This document shows, in pieces, positions 10,795 to 22,438 of a DNA stretch of 64,000 nt. The stretch's first letter is position 1, and every line of letters begins with the position of its first letter. The notes under the pieces are model-generated. The model did no database searches. It was not told where the DNA came from and saw nothing but the letters and a program-made list of their open reading frames with translations. Position numbers and translations under genes: made by a program. Source of the DNA: Trichoplusia ni (Eukaryota > Arthropoda > Insecta > Lepidoptera > Noctuidae); the NCBI RefSeq assembly GCF_003590095.1, contig NC_039498.1, positions 1,116,001 to 1,180,000 on the forward strand, given 5' to 3'.

Positions 10795-13185
10795 TTTATT
10801 ACCGAGAAATACAATTCAATGTCGTTGTGAGTTACGAGTACGTTTCAATGAAGAACTGTGCTATGAGCGGCCATATTGTAAATTTATTTGATATTTGAAT
10901 TCGGAATAGATTTTTCAAATGTTCAAATTTGGAATTGGTAGTGATTCGTTTGTTTCTTATCCGTTATAATTACGTTAATTCTATTTGTGTTTTAAAATGT
11001 CGTTGTTTTATACTTTTTGGTTTGTATTGTGAGGTTATTTCTAGTAAAATCTGTGGTTATAGTGCGTCTATAGTGTTTTTTGTTTAGTCTGCTGGCAGAA
11101 TAGGAGATGTTATCTACCTCAGACCCCCTATCCGTGTTTATAAGGGCATTCAGACTTAAATGAAGGATTGCGATGATGTTGCCGTTTTATACTGTTCTTG
11201 TACGGCGGCGAATGTTTTATGAATTTCAGCGTTCGTGTAGACTACAGTAATTGGTGTGAGCGTGAAATAATGCGTAGGTATATGTAATAGAAAACAAAAC
11301 GACAAAAGTTTTGTGTAAATGGTTTTAAATTGGTTTGAACTTTTGGCCTAAAAATGCTTTATGAAAGGCAAAAGTCATTAGTAACAGATTAAATTGCCGA
11401 TAATGTGTTGTTAGTATAACATCTTTAAATAAATTTTAGGTATTAACATTGAAGAAAAGCATGTGAATAATTTATGTTATTGTGGTATTAAAATGGGTGT
11501 TTTTTTTTAATATTTTAGCCAAAATCTATACGTAGCTAAATTGCGATTAAATTGGTGTTGACACATTTGATTTTTACAATATACAGTAACGCAATCAAAA
11601 TATTATTTTTACACCTTTTTGATGAAGATAAAGTTTTATAAGAGATACATATTGTAAGTCTCTCTAAGGGGCAGGTACAATTTGCAAATATTGGTCTATT
11701 TTTTTTTTTTTTTTTTCATAGGTAGATTTTAATAGTTAAACAGTTGATAAGTATTATAATTATGAGTGAGTCATCTTAACTGTGCTTTCTACAAGTTATG
11801 TCGGAGTCGTCTTACAGTGATGTTATTGTTGTAATTAGCTGAGCAAGTCATTTAGAGACTGACCGATGCCAGTTGTGTGACCTTCACAATTGATTAGCTA
11901 GAATTACCAAACAAAACAATGAGTCTTTAAAGGAAATATTTTTTTTAGTATATAAATTTAATAGTAGGTATTGTAGTTTTTGGTTAAAATGATTAACTGC
12001 TTACAGATTGGAGTGTAGTAAAAAATAACTTATAATTTTCTAAATGTGAAAAAGAAACCGTTAGGTGTAAGCCAGACTGGCAATACTGAGGGTTTCGTAT
12101 CTACAAATAGGCAAAATAAAAATATAGTCGATCATCAAATTTATGACCGAATCATTGCTTGAATTGATTGTTGGTTATTTTCGTGGTAATAGAAAAAAAA
12201 CATCTGCAAAAAAATAAATTTGTGACGATTTATGAGATACAGAATTTTAACAGACGGACATATAGTGAATACTATCATATAACTTTATAGCCCTGCACTT
12301 AACCCTAGAAACTAAAACCTCCTTTTTATTATCCTTAAAAATAATATCACAACCAATTAAAAATATCATACTAAAAAATATAAATTAAACCAAAAACTGC
12401 CGCCATTTTGAATCCCCCTGTAGTTACAGCATCATGTTACAAGTATGCGTGTTTTGACAGCCGTTTATGGTATGAACAGAGAAGCCGTATGTCACCCACT
12501 TCCTAATCACGACAGGCAGGGCCGGGGGGCGAGGCTAGTCGCATACATGATTACTTATTGAGAAACCACAGGTTGGTATAATAAGGTGTAGTATTTTTTT
12601 TTAAACCTCTTTGCAATTTCTATAAGATTAAATAAAAAAAATCGGTTCATGCAGTCTGTAGTTATAACTTTATGAGGTAACAAATATAAAAAGAACACAG
12701 AGATTTACGGTTAAGGGTTCATGAGGTACAGATTGGCCATATGCGGACAGATAACTACAACTTAGTTATAGGGTAGGCTTTTGAGTAGCCCTTAAAAGTA
12801 CAGTTTAAAACTTTAGCCTGTAATAAAAAAATAAAAATATATTTAATTTGATTAAAACTTGGTTTAAAAGATGTTATTGTAAATATAGAGAAAGGCCTAA
12901 CATGTTTTGTTTAAAACTAAAGCGATCAAAGTCATGATAGATGAGAGAAGAACATTATTTCAGGCACATCTAAGCCCATACGATATGAAATAGTTACATA
13001 CATGTGTATTTGCATCTGTAGCGGAAATGCTGACACGATAGTTTTTGTAACTAGAGTTAGACAAAGCAACGTACTCATAATATATGTGAACTAAATGAAG
13101 CAACGGTTTACTCACGGGTACTTATCAGACCTACCGGAGTCTTTAATCATGAGCTTATTATTAAGGAACGAATCAGCTGAGTAGT
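10795..13185. other. no gene seen
   Basis: After the GC island: A/T-rich DNA, a T run of about 17 at 11700, a family G copy at 12075-12285, TGCCGCCATTTTGAATCC at 12399 and a small GC patch (GGGCCGGGGGGCGAGGC) at 12520-12536. Confidence 0.45.
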
Positions 13186-13187
13186 TG

Positions 13188-13332
13188 AGGTCGTCACACC
13201 AAATAAAATTAGCGTGACGTGTCGAGGCTTCGATATCTGTGTAGGACAAGCATTTATATGATCCACGAATGTTTGTCCTGAGTCTGGGTGTCTTTGTGCA
13301 TGTGACTTGAACATTTTTGAAACACCTCGTGA
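13188..13332 (+). mobile_element. SINE family B, diverged, head partly lost
   Basis: Plus orientation: GCGTGACGTGTCGAGGC, a degraded B box GCTTCGATATCTGTG, TAGGACAAGCATTTATATG and GAGTCTGGGTGTCTTTGTGC. It is the only clear plus-oriented copy of this family here. Confidence 0.65.
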
Positions 13333-13721
13333 CAGTAGGGTTAATTACCATAAAAAATCAAGAAAACTGTAATTTTGGATACTATCATCAGAGACGCAGT
13401 GCTTGAAGACTTAAGCAGTTTTAGCTACCAGAAAATTTACCTTAAACTGCAAGCCGACCTTTATTACAATCGTCATCCCTATTGCTTTAAAATATCCTAA
13501 ATGTCACTTTGTACTTATGACTACGCGTAATGTCATAATTGGTTGCCATGGTTACCGATGATGTAACTTCGTAAAACAAAATTAAATGATAACTAGTTCG
13601 AACGGTACTCGTCAATTATTTCGTGTGGTGTCGTGAAATTGTGTGGCGATAGGGTTGTCAAATGATCTGTTTTCGTGATAAAGATAAAAAAACAAAATGA
13701 TTTTCAAGTCGTTTATGTTTT

Positions 13722-13995
13722 TTGGGGTTCCGCACTAAAAGGGTAAAAACGGAACAGTATTATAGAGGTTTTGCTGTCCGTCCGCTACCAGGCTATATCT
13801 CATGAACTGTGATAGGTGGTTAGCTAAATTTTTCACAGATTATGTATCGTAAAGATCGAGGTTCAGCTACTTTTTGCGTTGTCATAACGACTGTTATAGC
13901 GACAGCAGAAATACTTTCCTGAGACAGAACCTGGTGACAGATGGAAAGACAAACAGCGGAGCTTCAATAATAGTGTTCCTTTACCCTTTAACAAA
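13722..13995. repeat. family G dispersed repeat, inverted pair
   Basis: A reverse copy (GGGGTTCCGCACTAAAAGGG, CTGTCCGTCCGCTACCAGGC, ATCTCATGAACTGTGATAG) is followed by a forward copy (GCGACAGCAGAAATAC, GGTGACAGATGGAAAGAC, ACCCTTTAAC). A 68-codon frame over the right copy is a shadow. Confidence 0.7.
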
Positions 13996-14320
13996 AAAAA
14001 ATCCCAAAAAGAATTACCTAACCAAATCCCATACCAATAAAAAATCCCTACAAACTTATCCTATCATTTTCAAATCTTAAAAACTCAATTCAAATGTTTG
14101 CCAGCCCTAACAGTATAGATCAATACAGAAGCACTCTACAGACCACACTGGGCGCCGGGCGACGGCGTGAAAATATACCTGTTCAAATACATTTACCTAT
14201 TTATATTGAGTAGCCGTGCGTGATGTGTAGAGTTAGGAACGTTTAGAATAGACGGCGAATCTGTGGAAGCTTGGTCGAGTTAACTGGAATGAAAAAATGG
14301 TGTAAACTGGTGTAAAAATT

Positions 14321-14466
14321 GAAATGAAACTACTTTTACGGATTTTATCGCGGTTTAATTTTAGATTTTAGTTCCCGACGTTTCGAAACCTTTGCAGGTA
14401 TCATGGTCACGGGCAGACTAAACCGCGATAAACCGCGATAAAATCCGTAAAAGTAGTTTCATATCA
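14321..14466. repeat. dispersed repeat with inverted arms
   Basis: Left arm GAAATGAAACTACTTTTACG through CGCGGTTTA, right arm TAAACCGCGATAAA to AGTTTCATATC, with a 10-bp tandem duplication (AACCGCGATA) in the right arm. The loop TTAGTTCCCGACGTTTCG is shared with 545-672 and the GCGAATGTTAGACATTG flank with 14463-14500 and 42390-42450. Confidence 0.75.
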
Positions 14467-14839
14467 ATGTCTAACATTCGCGTAAACCTAAGAAACTACT
14501 GGTGTAAAAATGTTTAAGTGTGATTTAATGAATAAGATGTCTGTTTTCTATTGATGGAAAATCGTCAAATGATTATTTTTACTTTAAGCCTAAGAGCCAA
14601 CCATGTTCCTTCTTTTACCGATAATATAAACTCAGCCGCGGTAACCCTTTCGGACAATCGCGTTATATATTTCTGCTTTGAATTAGTATTTGTAAATAAC
14701 TTGTAATTTTTTAAAGGAAGTAGAATTCTTGCGATTTCATGATGGTATCCATTTTCATGATTTTATAGTTTGAAAAGTATGTTTTCATAGAAAAAAGCTA
14801 TCAAACAGGATCCTAGGGTCGTCGTTTGAGTATCTCAAA

Positions 14840-14936
14840 AAAATGATCGTCCTACGCGTGGATTAAACCCGCAACACTTCAAGCACAGATTCGGGGCTCG
14901 CGTAACCTCACTCGTTTATCCGTGCAATACAGTATT
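14840..14936 (-). mobile_element. SINE family B, head half only
   Basis: GATCGTCCTACGCGTGG, AACCCGCAACACTTC and CTCACTCGTTTATCCGTGC. The tail half is gone. Confidence 0.55.
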
Positions 14937-15467
14937 AATTTGTCACAGCTCCTTGCCATTTTTCCACAAAAAAATAATTGCGTAATTGTACTGAATTTCT
15001 ATGTACAATAATAGAATATTCTTTTTTGCCCACCACACAATTACAAGATTTAATAAAAATCGCTACATTAAGCTTAAACATAAAAAAATACCTATCCAAA
15101 AAACGTCCCTCAAATTTCTTGTCCTATCTACCCATCCCTAACTCTGCATCACAAGTGTTCACTTGCCGGGTCTATGTACATAAGAGTAGTGGTCTGTCGC
15201 CGCCGTGTGTGCTGTCCACTGCTCACTACATCTCCTAATAATTTGATACGCTCAAACAGTACTCACCTTTGAAAGCTCACTTAGTTTTGAGTGTGCTTTC
15301 ACGCCTTTAGACAATACTTTTTGGTGCCCAACGGTTGGCTGGCCTAGGCCTCTATTCTGCTGTTTACGTCGATGAATGAATGACAATTTTATTCAATTTG
15401 AAACTATTCTCTTAATCATTTTGCCAACGCAATCTCACTATCCCACTAATCCCACTTCCCACTAATA

Positions 15468-15610
15468 TTATAAAGGCAAAAGTTTGTGAGTGTGTGTGTA
15501 TGTTTGTTACTTCTTCACGTCAAAACGGATAAACTGATTCTAATGAAATTTGTTACGGAGTTAGTTGACACGCTGGATTAACAAATAGGCTACATTTTAA
15601 ACAGGAAAAA
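15468..15610 (+). mobile_element. Helitron 5' half, left of the minisatellite
   Basis: ACTAATATTATAAAGGC, then a GTGTGTGTGTATGTTTGTTAC run and AAACTGATTCTAATGAAATTT. It decays before 15650. It lies about 200 bp before the 21-bp array, without touching it. Confidence 0.6.
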
Positions 15611-15799
15611 TCCTATTCAAATGGGAAAATCGATGAAAATGAATTGGGGAACTATCTACATATTTTCTTCAGATACATAACACTCGTAAGTACCATGAAA
15701 GTATAAGAAGGTACCAGCAGAGCAGGTAGCAGTACTAAATGAGGGTGAAGTACAGTATAGCAGTTAGTAATACATGAGGTGGTACCATTCTTCTTTTTT

Positions 15800-17752
15800 C
15801 GGATGGTAAGTACTTGGTGTCAGATGGTAAGTACTTGGTGTTGGATGGTAAGTACTTGGTGTTCGATGGTAAGTACTTGGTGTCGGATGGTAAGTACTTG
15901 GTGTTGGATAGTAAGTACTTGGTGTCGGATGGTAAGTACTTGGTTTTGGATGGTAAGTACTTGGTGTTCGATGGTAAGTACTTGGTGTCGGATGGTAAGT
16001 ACTTCGTGTTCGATGGTAAGTACTTGGTTTCGGATGGTAAGTACTTGGTGTCGGATGGTAAGTACTTGGTGTCGGATGGTAAGTACTTGGTGTCGGATGG
16101 TAAGTACATGCTGTTGGTTGGTAAGTACTTGGTTTCGGATGGCAAGTACTTAGTGTCGGATGGTAAGTACTTGGTGTCGGATGGTAAGTACTTGGTGTCG
16201 GATGGTAAGTACATGCTGTTGGATGGTAAGTACTTGGTTTCGGATGGCAAGTACTTAGTGTCGGATGGTAAGTACTTGGTGTCGGATTGTAAGTACTTGG
16301 TGTCGGATGGTAAGTACTTGGTGTTGGATGGTAAGTACTAGGTGTTGGATGGTAAGTACTTGGTGTTCGATGGTAAGTACTTGGTGTTCGATGGTAAGTA
16401 CTTGGTGTCGGATGGTAAGTACTTGGTGTTGGATAGTAAGTACTTGGTGTCGGATGGTAAGTACTTGGTTTTGGATGGTAAGTACTTGGTGTTCGATGGT
16501 AAGTACTTGGTTTTGGATGGTAAGTACTTCGTGTTCGATGGTAAGTACTTGGTGTTGGATGGTAAGTACTTGGTGTTCGATGGTAAGTACTTGGTGACGG
16601 ATGGTAAGTACCTGGTGTTGGATGGTAAGTACTTGGTGTTTGATGGTAAATACTTGGTGTCGGCTGGTAAGTACTTGGTGTTGGATGGTAAGTACTTGGT
16701 GTTGGATGGTAAGTACTTGGTGTTGGATGGTAAGTACTTGGTTTCGGATGGCAAGTACTTAGTGTCGGATGGTAAGTACTTGGTGTTGGACTGTAAGTAC
16801 TTGGTGTCGGATTGTAAGTACTTGGTGTCGGATGGTAAGTACTTGGTGTTGGATGGCAAGTACTAGGTGTTGGATGGTAAGTACTTGGTGACGGATGGTA
16901 AGTACTTGGTGTCGGATGGTAAGTACTTGGTGTCGGATGGTAAGTACTTGGTGTCGGATGGTAAGTACATGCTGTTGGTTGGTAAGTACTTGGTTTCGGA
17001 TGGCAAGTACTTAGTGTCGGATGGTAAGTACTTGGTGTCGGATGGTAAGTACTTGGTGTCGGATGGTAAGTACATGCTGTTGGATGGTAAGTACTTGGTT
17101 TCGGATGGCAAGTACTTAGTGTCGGATGGTAAGTACTTGGTGTCGGATTGTAAGTACTTGGTGTCGGATGGTAAGTACTTGGTGTTGGATGGTAAGTACT
17201 AGGTGTTGGATGGTAAGTACTTGGTGTTCGATGGTAAGTACTTGGTGTTGGATGGTAAGTACTTGGTGTTCGATGGTAAGTACTTGGTGACGGATGGTAA
17301 GTACCTGGTGTTGGATGGTAAGTACTTGGTGTTTGATGGTAAATACTTGGTGTCGGCTGGTAAGTACTTGGTGTTGGATGGTAAGTACTTGGTGTTGGAT
17401 GGTAAGTACTTGGTGTTGGATGGTAAGTACTTGGTTTCGGATGGCAAGTACTTAGTGTCGGATGGTAAGTACTTGGTGTTGGACTGTAAGTACTTGGTGT
17501 CGGATTGTAAGTACTTGGTGTCGGATGGTAAGTACTTGGTGTTGGATGGCAAGTACTAGGTGTTGGATGGTAAGTACTTGGTGACGGATGGTAAGTACTT
17601 GGTGTTGGATGGTAAGTACTTGGTTTCGGATGGTAAGTACTTGGTGTCGGATGGTAAGTACTTGGTGTCGGATGGTAAGTACTTGGTGTCGGATGGTAAG
17701 TACATGCTGTTGGTTGGTAAGTACTTGGTGTCGGATGGTAAGTACTTGGTGT
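15800..17752 (+). repeat. 21-bp minisatellite, 93 units, with higher-order structure
   Basis: Unit consensus on the plus strand is GATGGTAAGTACTTGGTGT plus a variable CG/TG/TC pair. The first GGTAAG is at 15805 and the last at 17737, 1932 bases apart, which is exactly 92 periods, so no net indel occurred in 93 units. Variants (TTGGAT, TTCGAT, GGCAAGTAC, TACATGCTG, GACGGAT) recur in blocks: marker TACATGCTG recurs 861 bp (41 units) and then 735 bp (35 units) later, and marker GTACCTGGTG recurs after 693 bp (33 units). The array therefore grew by duplicating multi-unit blocks. Because the period is a multiple of three, several frames stay open: plus DGKYLVS or MVSTWCR, minus TKYLPSD. The DGKYLVS frame has four in-register TAG stops (16339, 16864, 17200, 17557). 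No exon signals flank it, so I do not call a gene. The right edge runs into a SINE fragment. Confidence 0.97.
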
Positions 17753-17800
17753 ACGATCTCACAAATGCTTGTCCTACGGGGGTTCGAACCCGAGAAACAA
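17753..17800 (-). mobile_element. SINE-B fragment at the right edge of the minisatellite
   Basis: The segment matches the middle of the SINE-B family (ACAAATGCTTGTCCTAC, then a GGTTCGAACCC B-box-like stretch read on the plus strand). The GTG-TACGATCT junction with the last minisatellite unit is gradual, so the array may have begun inside or next to this SINE. Confidence 0.5.
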
Positions 17801-18350
17801 AAAAAGAGAAGAGGTTTGGCGTGGTTTACTGAACTTTCTCATCTACATTAGAGAGTGGTTAGCTAGCAGTATCAAAATATCTTCTCAGATGTACAACATG
17901 GGTATAGTTCTATCAAAACAGTGCATAATTGTTGGGAAAGTCTATGCTCATTGCATCAAACGCGTTCGCCCTCATTTACTTTATGTCACAAAGATGTAAA
18001 GCAACACTGGATGGGATAACGCAACTAGGATAAATATTTATTTATTGAATCATTTATGTTCATAAACAATTTAAAGTAACACAATACGAAAGAGGTTTAC
18101 AAACGTTCTGCTTATATAAGGAGTCTGTTCTGTCAGACCTGCAACAGGAGAAAAACAGACAATAGTGGACGAGTATCATATTTTATTAATGTAAAGTTTG
18201 ACATTGATAAACGGCTTAGGCAAAATATCGTAAGAAAATCTCGATTCGAAATATTGGAATCTGAAATCGCCAACCCGAAGTGAACTAGCGTGGTGATCAA
18301 TGTTCAAAATATTCCTATATGAAGAGAGGCCTGTGACCAGGTCCATAATT

Positions 18351-18492
18351 CCGCTATTTACAATGGCCGAGGAATGAATGAAAATTGAATTAAATTGGCA
18401 CTATTCGTATTCTCCTGAGCATTTTTTCAACACAATAATAGAAAATTCGGTACGGAGCGATACAGCTCTTTGTCAATACAGCAGTGAGATGT
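18351..18492. mobile_element. one end of the 36.4-kb MITE family
   Basis: CGCTATTTACAATGGCCGAG, AATTGGCACTATTCG and TATTCTCCTGAGCATTTT match the 36.4-kb element. The right-hand inverted end is missing. Confidence 0.55.
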
Positions 18493-18494
18493 AT

Positions 18495-18770
18495 ATAGCA
18501 CGTTAAATTGTGGGTCCCGACTCCCGGGTGTTATTCCTCTCAGTCTATCTTCAACAGTCGTTACAGGTATTCAGTAGCTTGAAAGTCTGACAGCCAGTTT
18601 AATCGGTGTCGTGTTGCCCAGGTACCTGGGTTGAGGAGTTCAGATAAGCAGTCGCTCCTTGTTAAGCACTGGTACTTTGCTGAATCTGGTTAGACTGGAA
18701 GCCGACCCCAAATTAGTTGGGAAAAGGCTAGGCCAATGATGAGACAGGCTGAAGTTAATCTCAGTTAAAG
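18495..18770 (+). mobile_element. family D SINE, head-truncated
   Basis: Begins at GCACGTTAAATTGTGGG, so the 5S-like head is missing. Carries AACAGTCGTTACAGG, TTGCCCAGGTACCTGGG and a longer 3' end, GAAGCCGACCCC then TTGGGAAAAGGCTAGGCC, which shows the full 3' terminus. Confidence 0.75.
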
Positions 18771-19125
18771 GAAGAAAATATATCTAAAACCACATCTAGT
18801 TAAACAGATATCTCTGCTTGTAAATTACTGCTTTTACCAGTGATGTGACGCGCGATGTTATGCGAGTTCCCACTTAGCTCCGACAGATGTCGCCCGCGCT
18901 ATTTACGTCTACCCTCCAACTGTCATTTACTAGATTTTTAATGATATGCCATGATTAAAGAAAGGGGTTTCATGGAAATCATTATTATTTGAGATTTGGT
19001 TGTCCAATTTTAGTTAAAAAAGAAGTTTGGTATTTTGAGTTGAATTTATTGAGAAGTATTTATATTTGATTGATTTTGTAGAATATTTAAAGATTTTTCA
19101 TTCAAGAATTTAAATCTTATGCGGG

Positions 19126-19245
19126 GGTTTCATAAACGTTCAAGTCACATGCATAGACTTAGAAGAAGTATTCGTTGATTCATATGCGTGGATCGAACCT
19201 GCGACGCGTCGCGCATAATGGTGTTTCAACCACCTCCAACCTCAA
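19126..19245 (-). mobile_element. SINE family B fragment
   Basis: GGGGGTTTCATAAACGTTC, AGTCACATGCATAGAC and GTGGATCGAACCTGCGACG. A second possible tRNA-like remnant (CCAGGATTCGAACTCGGG) follows at 19400-19480. Confidence 0.6.
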
Positions 19246-20254
19246 CCTCAAAATCTTCTAATTTTTTCAGGAAATAAAAAAGAAGCCTATAAAAGTTGAC
19301 TTAAGTCAACATATGATGGTCATTAGCTTAACTTTCTTCCAATTGCATATTCCACACTCAATTTAATATTTTTTAATCAAAAAAACCCAATTATTAAAGG
19401 TCCAGGATTCGAACTCGGGACACACACACCCACACAACTTAAACCCACCAGTTCAATGCCCCGAACACCACACACTTCAACCAACCCTTGTTTCTTCCTC
19501 CAATCAATCTTAGACCTTATCTAAGCCTCTCTTATCGGCACCTCAAAGACTTATAGGCTCTTATCACACTGATAAGTAGTACCTTCCTGTGTAACGTCTA
19601 TGTAAATGATTGATACTCTGATTAATATAAATATTTCTTTTTGTTGGCATTTTTTTGGGGTGAAAATGTTGTTGACTCCTGGCGTAGTATAAATTCTTAA
19701 GGGACTTACATCTACACCGTATCTTACTATACTAAAATGTGGAAACGTCATGGATTGTACATTTATACATTGCTTATACTAGATCGAAGTATTATACAAT
19801 GTAAGATTGTTTATTTTTCCAAACGAAAAAAATAAACGGAGTCTCTTTTGGAAAACTGTAAAAAATCTAAATCACCCTCCTTTATTACACGCTTTTTATT
19901 AGCTTCACCTGTATGTTTGTTTGTAACCGACTTCTTTGGGCGCGATTTTGACCCACTTTAAGCGGCCAGATTTCGTTCAAACTTTGTAGATTTATTGAGG
20001 ACCGGTGACAATACACTAATTTGATAAAATTATTCCATTTTTTAATATGCAAAATATGAATTTTGTTAATTTATATAAAAAAAATTCGATCGTAAAGGAA
20101 TCTCTGATGCTTCACATCATGAGTCGTGCAATAGTTTAAAATTAAAAAAACAAGCTATTATATAAAAAGCATGTTTTTTTTTTATTTAAAGAATATAAGC
20201 AACCTGAACTACAAAAAATATATTTTTCCCTTATTTGTAGTCAGATAGTGACAA

Positions 20255-20523
20255 TGTGAGAGTGAGATGCAGCTAATACCCAGTGTTTTACAAGGAGCGA
20301 CTGCCTATCTGACCTCCTCAACTCAGTTACCTGGGAAACACGATACCCCTTAGTAAGACTGGTTGACAGGTTTTCAAGCTTCTGACTAGCTGTAACGACT
20401 TTCAAAGATGTATGTCTAACAACCGGGACCCACAATTTAACGTGCCTTCCGAAACACGAAGGAACTCTTTATTAAATGACAAAGATGGTCACGGACCGAC
20501 CGCGTCAAGCGTTGCTTAACCTG
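20255..20523 (-). mobile_element. family D SINE
   Basis: Reverse copy. The head at the high end (GACCGCGTCAAGCGTTGC on plus) keeps the A-box side but has lost the GATGGG box. The body has TACCTGGGAAACACGATACC. Confidence 0.75.
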
Positions 20524-20870
20524 AAGACTTCCTTTATTGTCGAGTTGATATAAATACTTTATATAGGAGACCTCGCAACCTGTACCCACCTACTTAAAGA
20601 GTAATCAGGTATGTATAGGCGTAAAAATATCATCTGTATGATACTAGATGTGAAATTGATTTTCTATTCATTCGATATTGGGACGTCAATTATTGATTCT
20701 GCTTTTGTAGCGCGACTGGTTGATTTTGATACTTTTTCATTAATTTTTTTCTAAGCTAGCTTAAGTACCATTTTAATTTTGTACGCCATAATGTGGCAGA
20801 ACATGAGTTGATATTACTTATTCTAAGACCTATGCTTGTACCATGTTTTTACAAAATAAAATTATCTTTA

Positions 20871-21127
20871 TCTATACTAATATATAAAGCTAAAGAGTTT
20901 GTTTGTTTGTTTGAACGCGCTAATCTCAGGAACAACTGGTCCAAATTGAAAAATTCTTTTTGTGTTAAATAGACCATTCATCGAGGAAGGCTTTAGGCTA
21001 TAAACCATCACGCTGCGACTAATAGGAGCGAAGATACAATGGAAAATGTGAAAAAAACAGGGCAGGTATAAATCATAACTTATACATATCTTCTACCCAC
21101 GGGGACGAAGTCGCGGGCAACAGCTAG
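20871..21127 (+). mobile_element. non-autonomous Helitron, Lep1-like
   Basis: Starts TCTATACTAATATA directly after an A and ends with a GACGAAGTC hairpin, CGGGCAACAG and CTAG directly before a T. TC...hairpin...CTAG inserted between A and T is the Helitron signature. At 257 bp it has no coding capacity. Internal words GTTTGTTTGTTTGAACGCGC and AATCTCAGGAAC are shared by all copies in this window. It is the cleanest copy present. Confidence 0.9.
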
Positions 21128-21420
21128 TCTTATCTATAAGCAATTATGTTTTATTTTATGAAACGAAATCGTTTAGTATGTAAATAGCATGTGTCAAAAC
21201 GTTTACTTGTTTTTTTTTAAACGCTGGCGTTGACTGTTCCTACCTGACTACCCTGACAAGAAATGTCGAAACAAAAATAAGTCAATTTTAAAATGCGACT
21301 ATGAGTGTTCTTGGACCAGTCTTTTGCGGAAAGTGCCATACCAATCTGAGCAAGTCTGTGTAAGCCAACGGCATGCGTGCATCGAGTAGCTAATGGAACA
21401 GTTATTTTGGGTATTTTTTT

Positions 21421-21646
21421 TAATAAATGCGGACAACATCACATACATTGTTCTGAACCCAAAGTAAGTTGCTAAAGCACTTGTGTTATGGAATTCAGAT
21501 GCAACGAAGGTACCACAAACACCCAGACCCGAGACAATGTAGAAATGTGAATTTTTACATTGACCCGACCGGGGATCGAACCCGGGACCTCAGAGCTAGC
21601 GACACCTTGAAACCGGTGCGTACGCCACTCGACCACGGAAGTCGTC
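21421..21646 (-). mobile_element. tRNA-derived SINE, family C
   Basis: Reverse copy of the 28.6-kb element, with the B box at 21568-21584 and the head ending at GTCGTC. A 77-codon plus-strand frame here, and its twin at 28546-28752 on the minus strand, are products of the same SINE and not a protein family. Confidence 0.9.
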
Positions 21647-22244
21647 AAAATTGTAACTTAGATGTAATTTATATCATGATTATTATTACCTACCGTACTT
21701 AATTTTAATGAAAAAACAGTTAATATTGTATTTCTTTTTTACGCAGGCGAATAATTTTTTTACCACATTAATACATGTTACTACAACTCTCTTATTTAAA
21801 TACTTTCATCCTGAAAAATGTGTCAATCAAGTATCAAGACGTAGTGCACCTGACGCGTGATGTTCCCATGCTAATGTTCGTTCTAATATAATTATAATGT
21901 ATAGGGTAACTGTGCCCGCGATAATCGTTTGATTGATAGTCGGCGGTGAGTGTGGGACGAGCCGGACGAGTCGAACTGGCGAGGTAGCAAGTGGGACGAG
22001 ACAAACAAAGTTTTTAAAATGAAAAAAATGTTTTCATAAGTTTTTTTCAAGGTCGTGTAAAGATTTTTATACGATTGGTTAAAATTCCAGTGTAACAGCC
22101 AGCGTTGTTTAATCCAAGTGGATTTTTTTAAATAATTGGAAATCGTTTTTGAGAAAATTTTGTAATGAAACATATTGCAATTTTAATAAAAAAATAGGTA
22201 CATGAATTTAATAACAGTAATTTGCTCATCAGTGAGCGATTGCA

Positions 22245-22438
22245 GTGGTTCAAATTGAAAAAATATTTTTGTATTGAATAGACCTTCTTCCTTCATCGAG
22301 GAAGGTTTTAGGCTATATACCATCACGCTGCGACTAATACGAGCGAAGATACAATGGAAAATGTGGAAAAAACAGGGCAGGTATAAATCATAACTTATAC
22401 CTTCTAACCACGCGGACGAAGTCGCGGGCAACAGCTAG
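22245..22438 (+). mobile_element. 5'-truncated Lep1-like Helitron
   Basis: Begins inside the element at the GGTTCAAATTGAAAAAAT word and runs to the intact hairpin and CTAG (22435-22438) before A. The 5' end with TC and GTTTGTTTG is missing. Two minus-strand reading frames over it are repeat shadows, not genes. Confidence 0.8.

Larger units (their letters stand above)
17800..20230. other. repeats only
   Basis: MITE end, family D SINE and family B SINE (listed) in A/T-rich DNA. A CGCGATGTTATGCG / GACAGATGTCGCCCGCGC patch at 18851-18900 is unassigned. The 66-codon minus frame at 19551 has no family features. Confidence 0.45.

Noticed and set aside
10514..10898. Overlapping frames across the GC-rich island on both strands
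   Set aside because: GC-rich DNA lacks stop codons in several frames; the translations are Pro/Ala/Arg-rich and inconsistent with each other.
15735..17832. Many long frames on both strands over the 21-bp array
   Set aside because: They exist because the unit is a multiple of three and has few stops in several frames. There is no signal peptide, splice site or promoter next to them, and the best frame has four in-register TAG codons.
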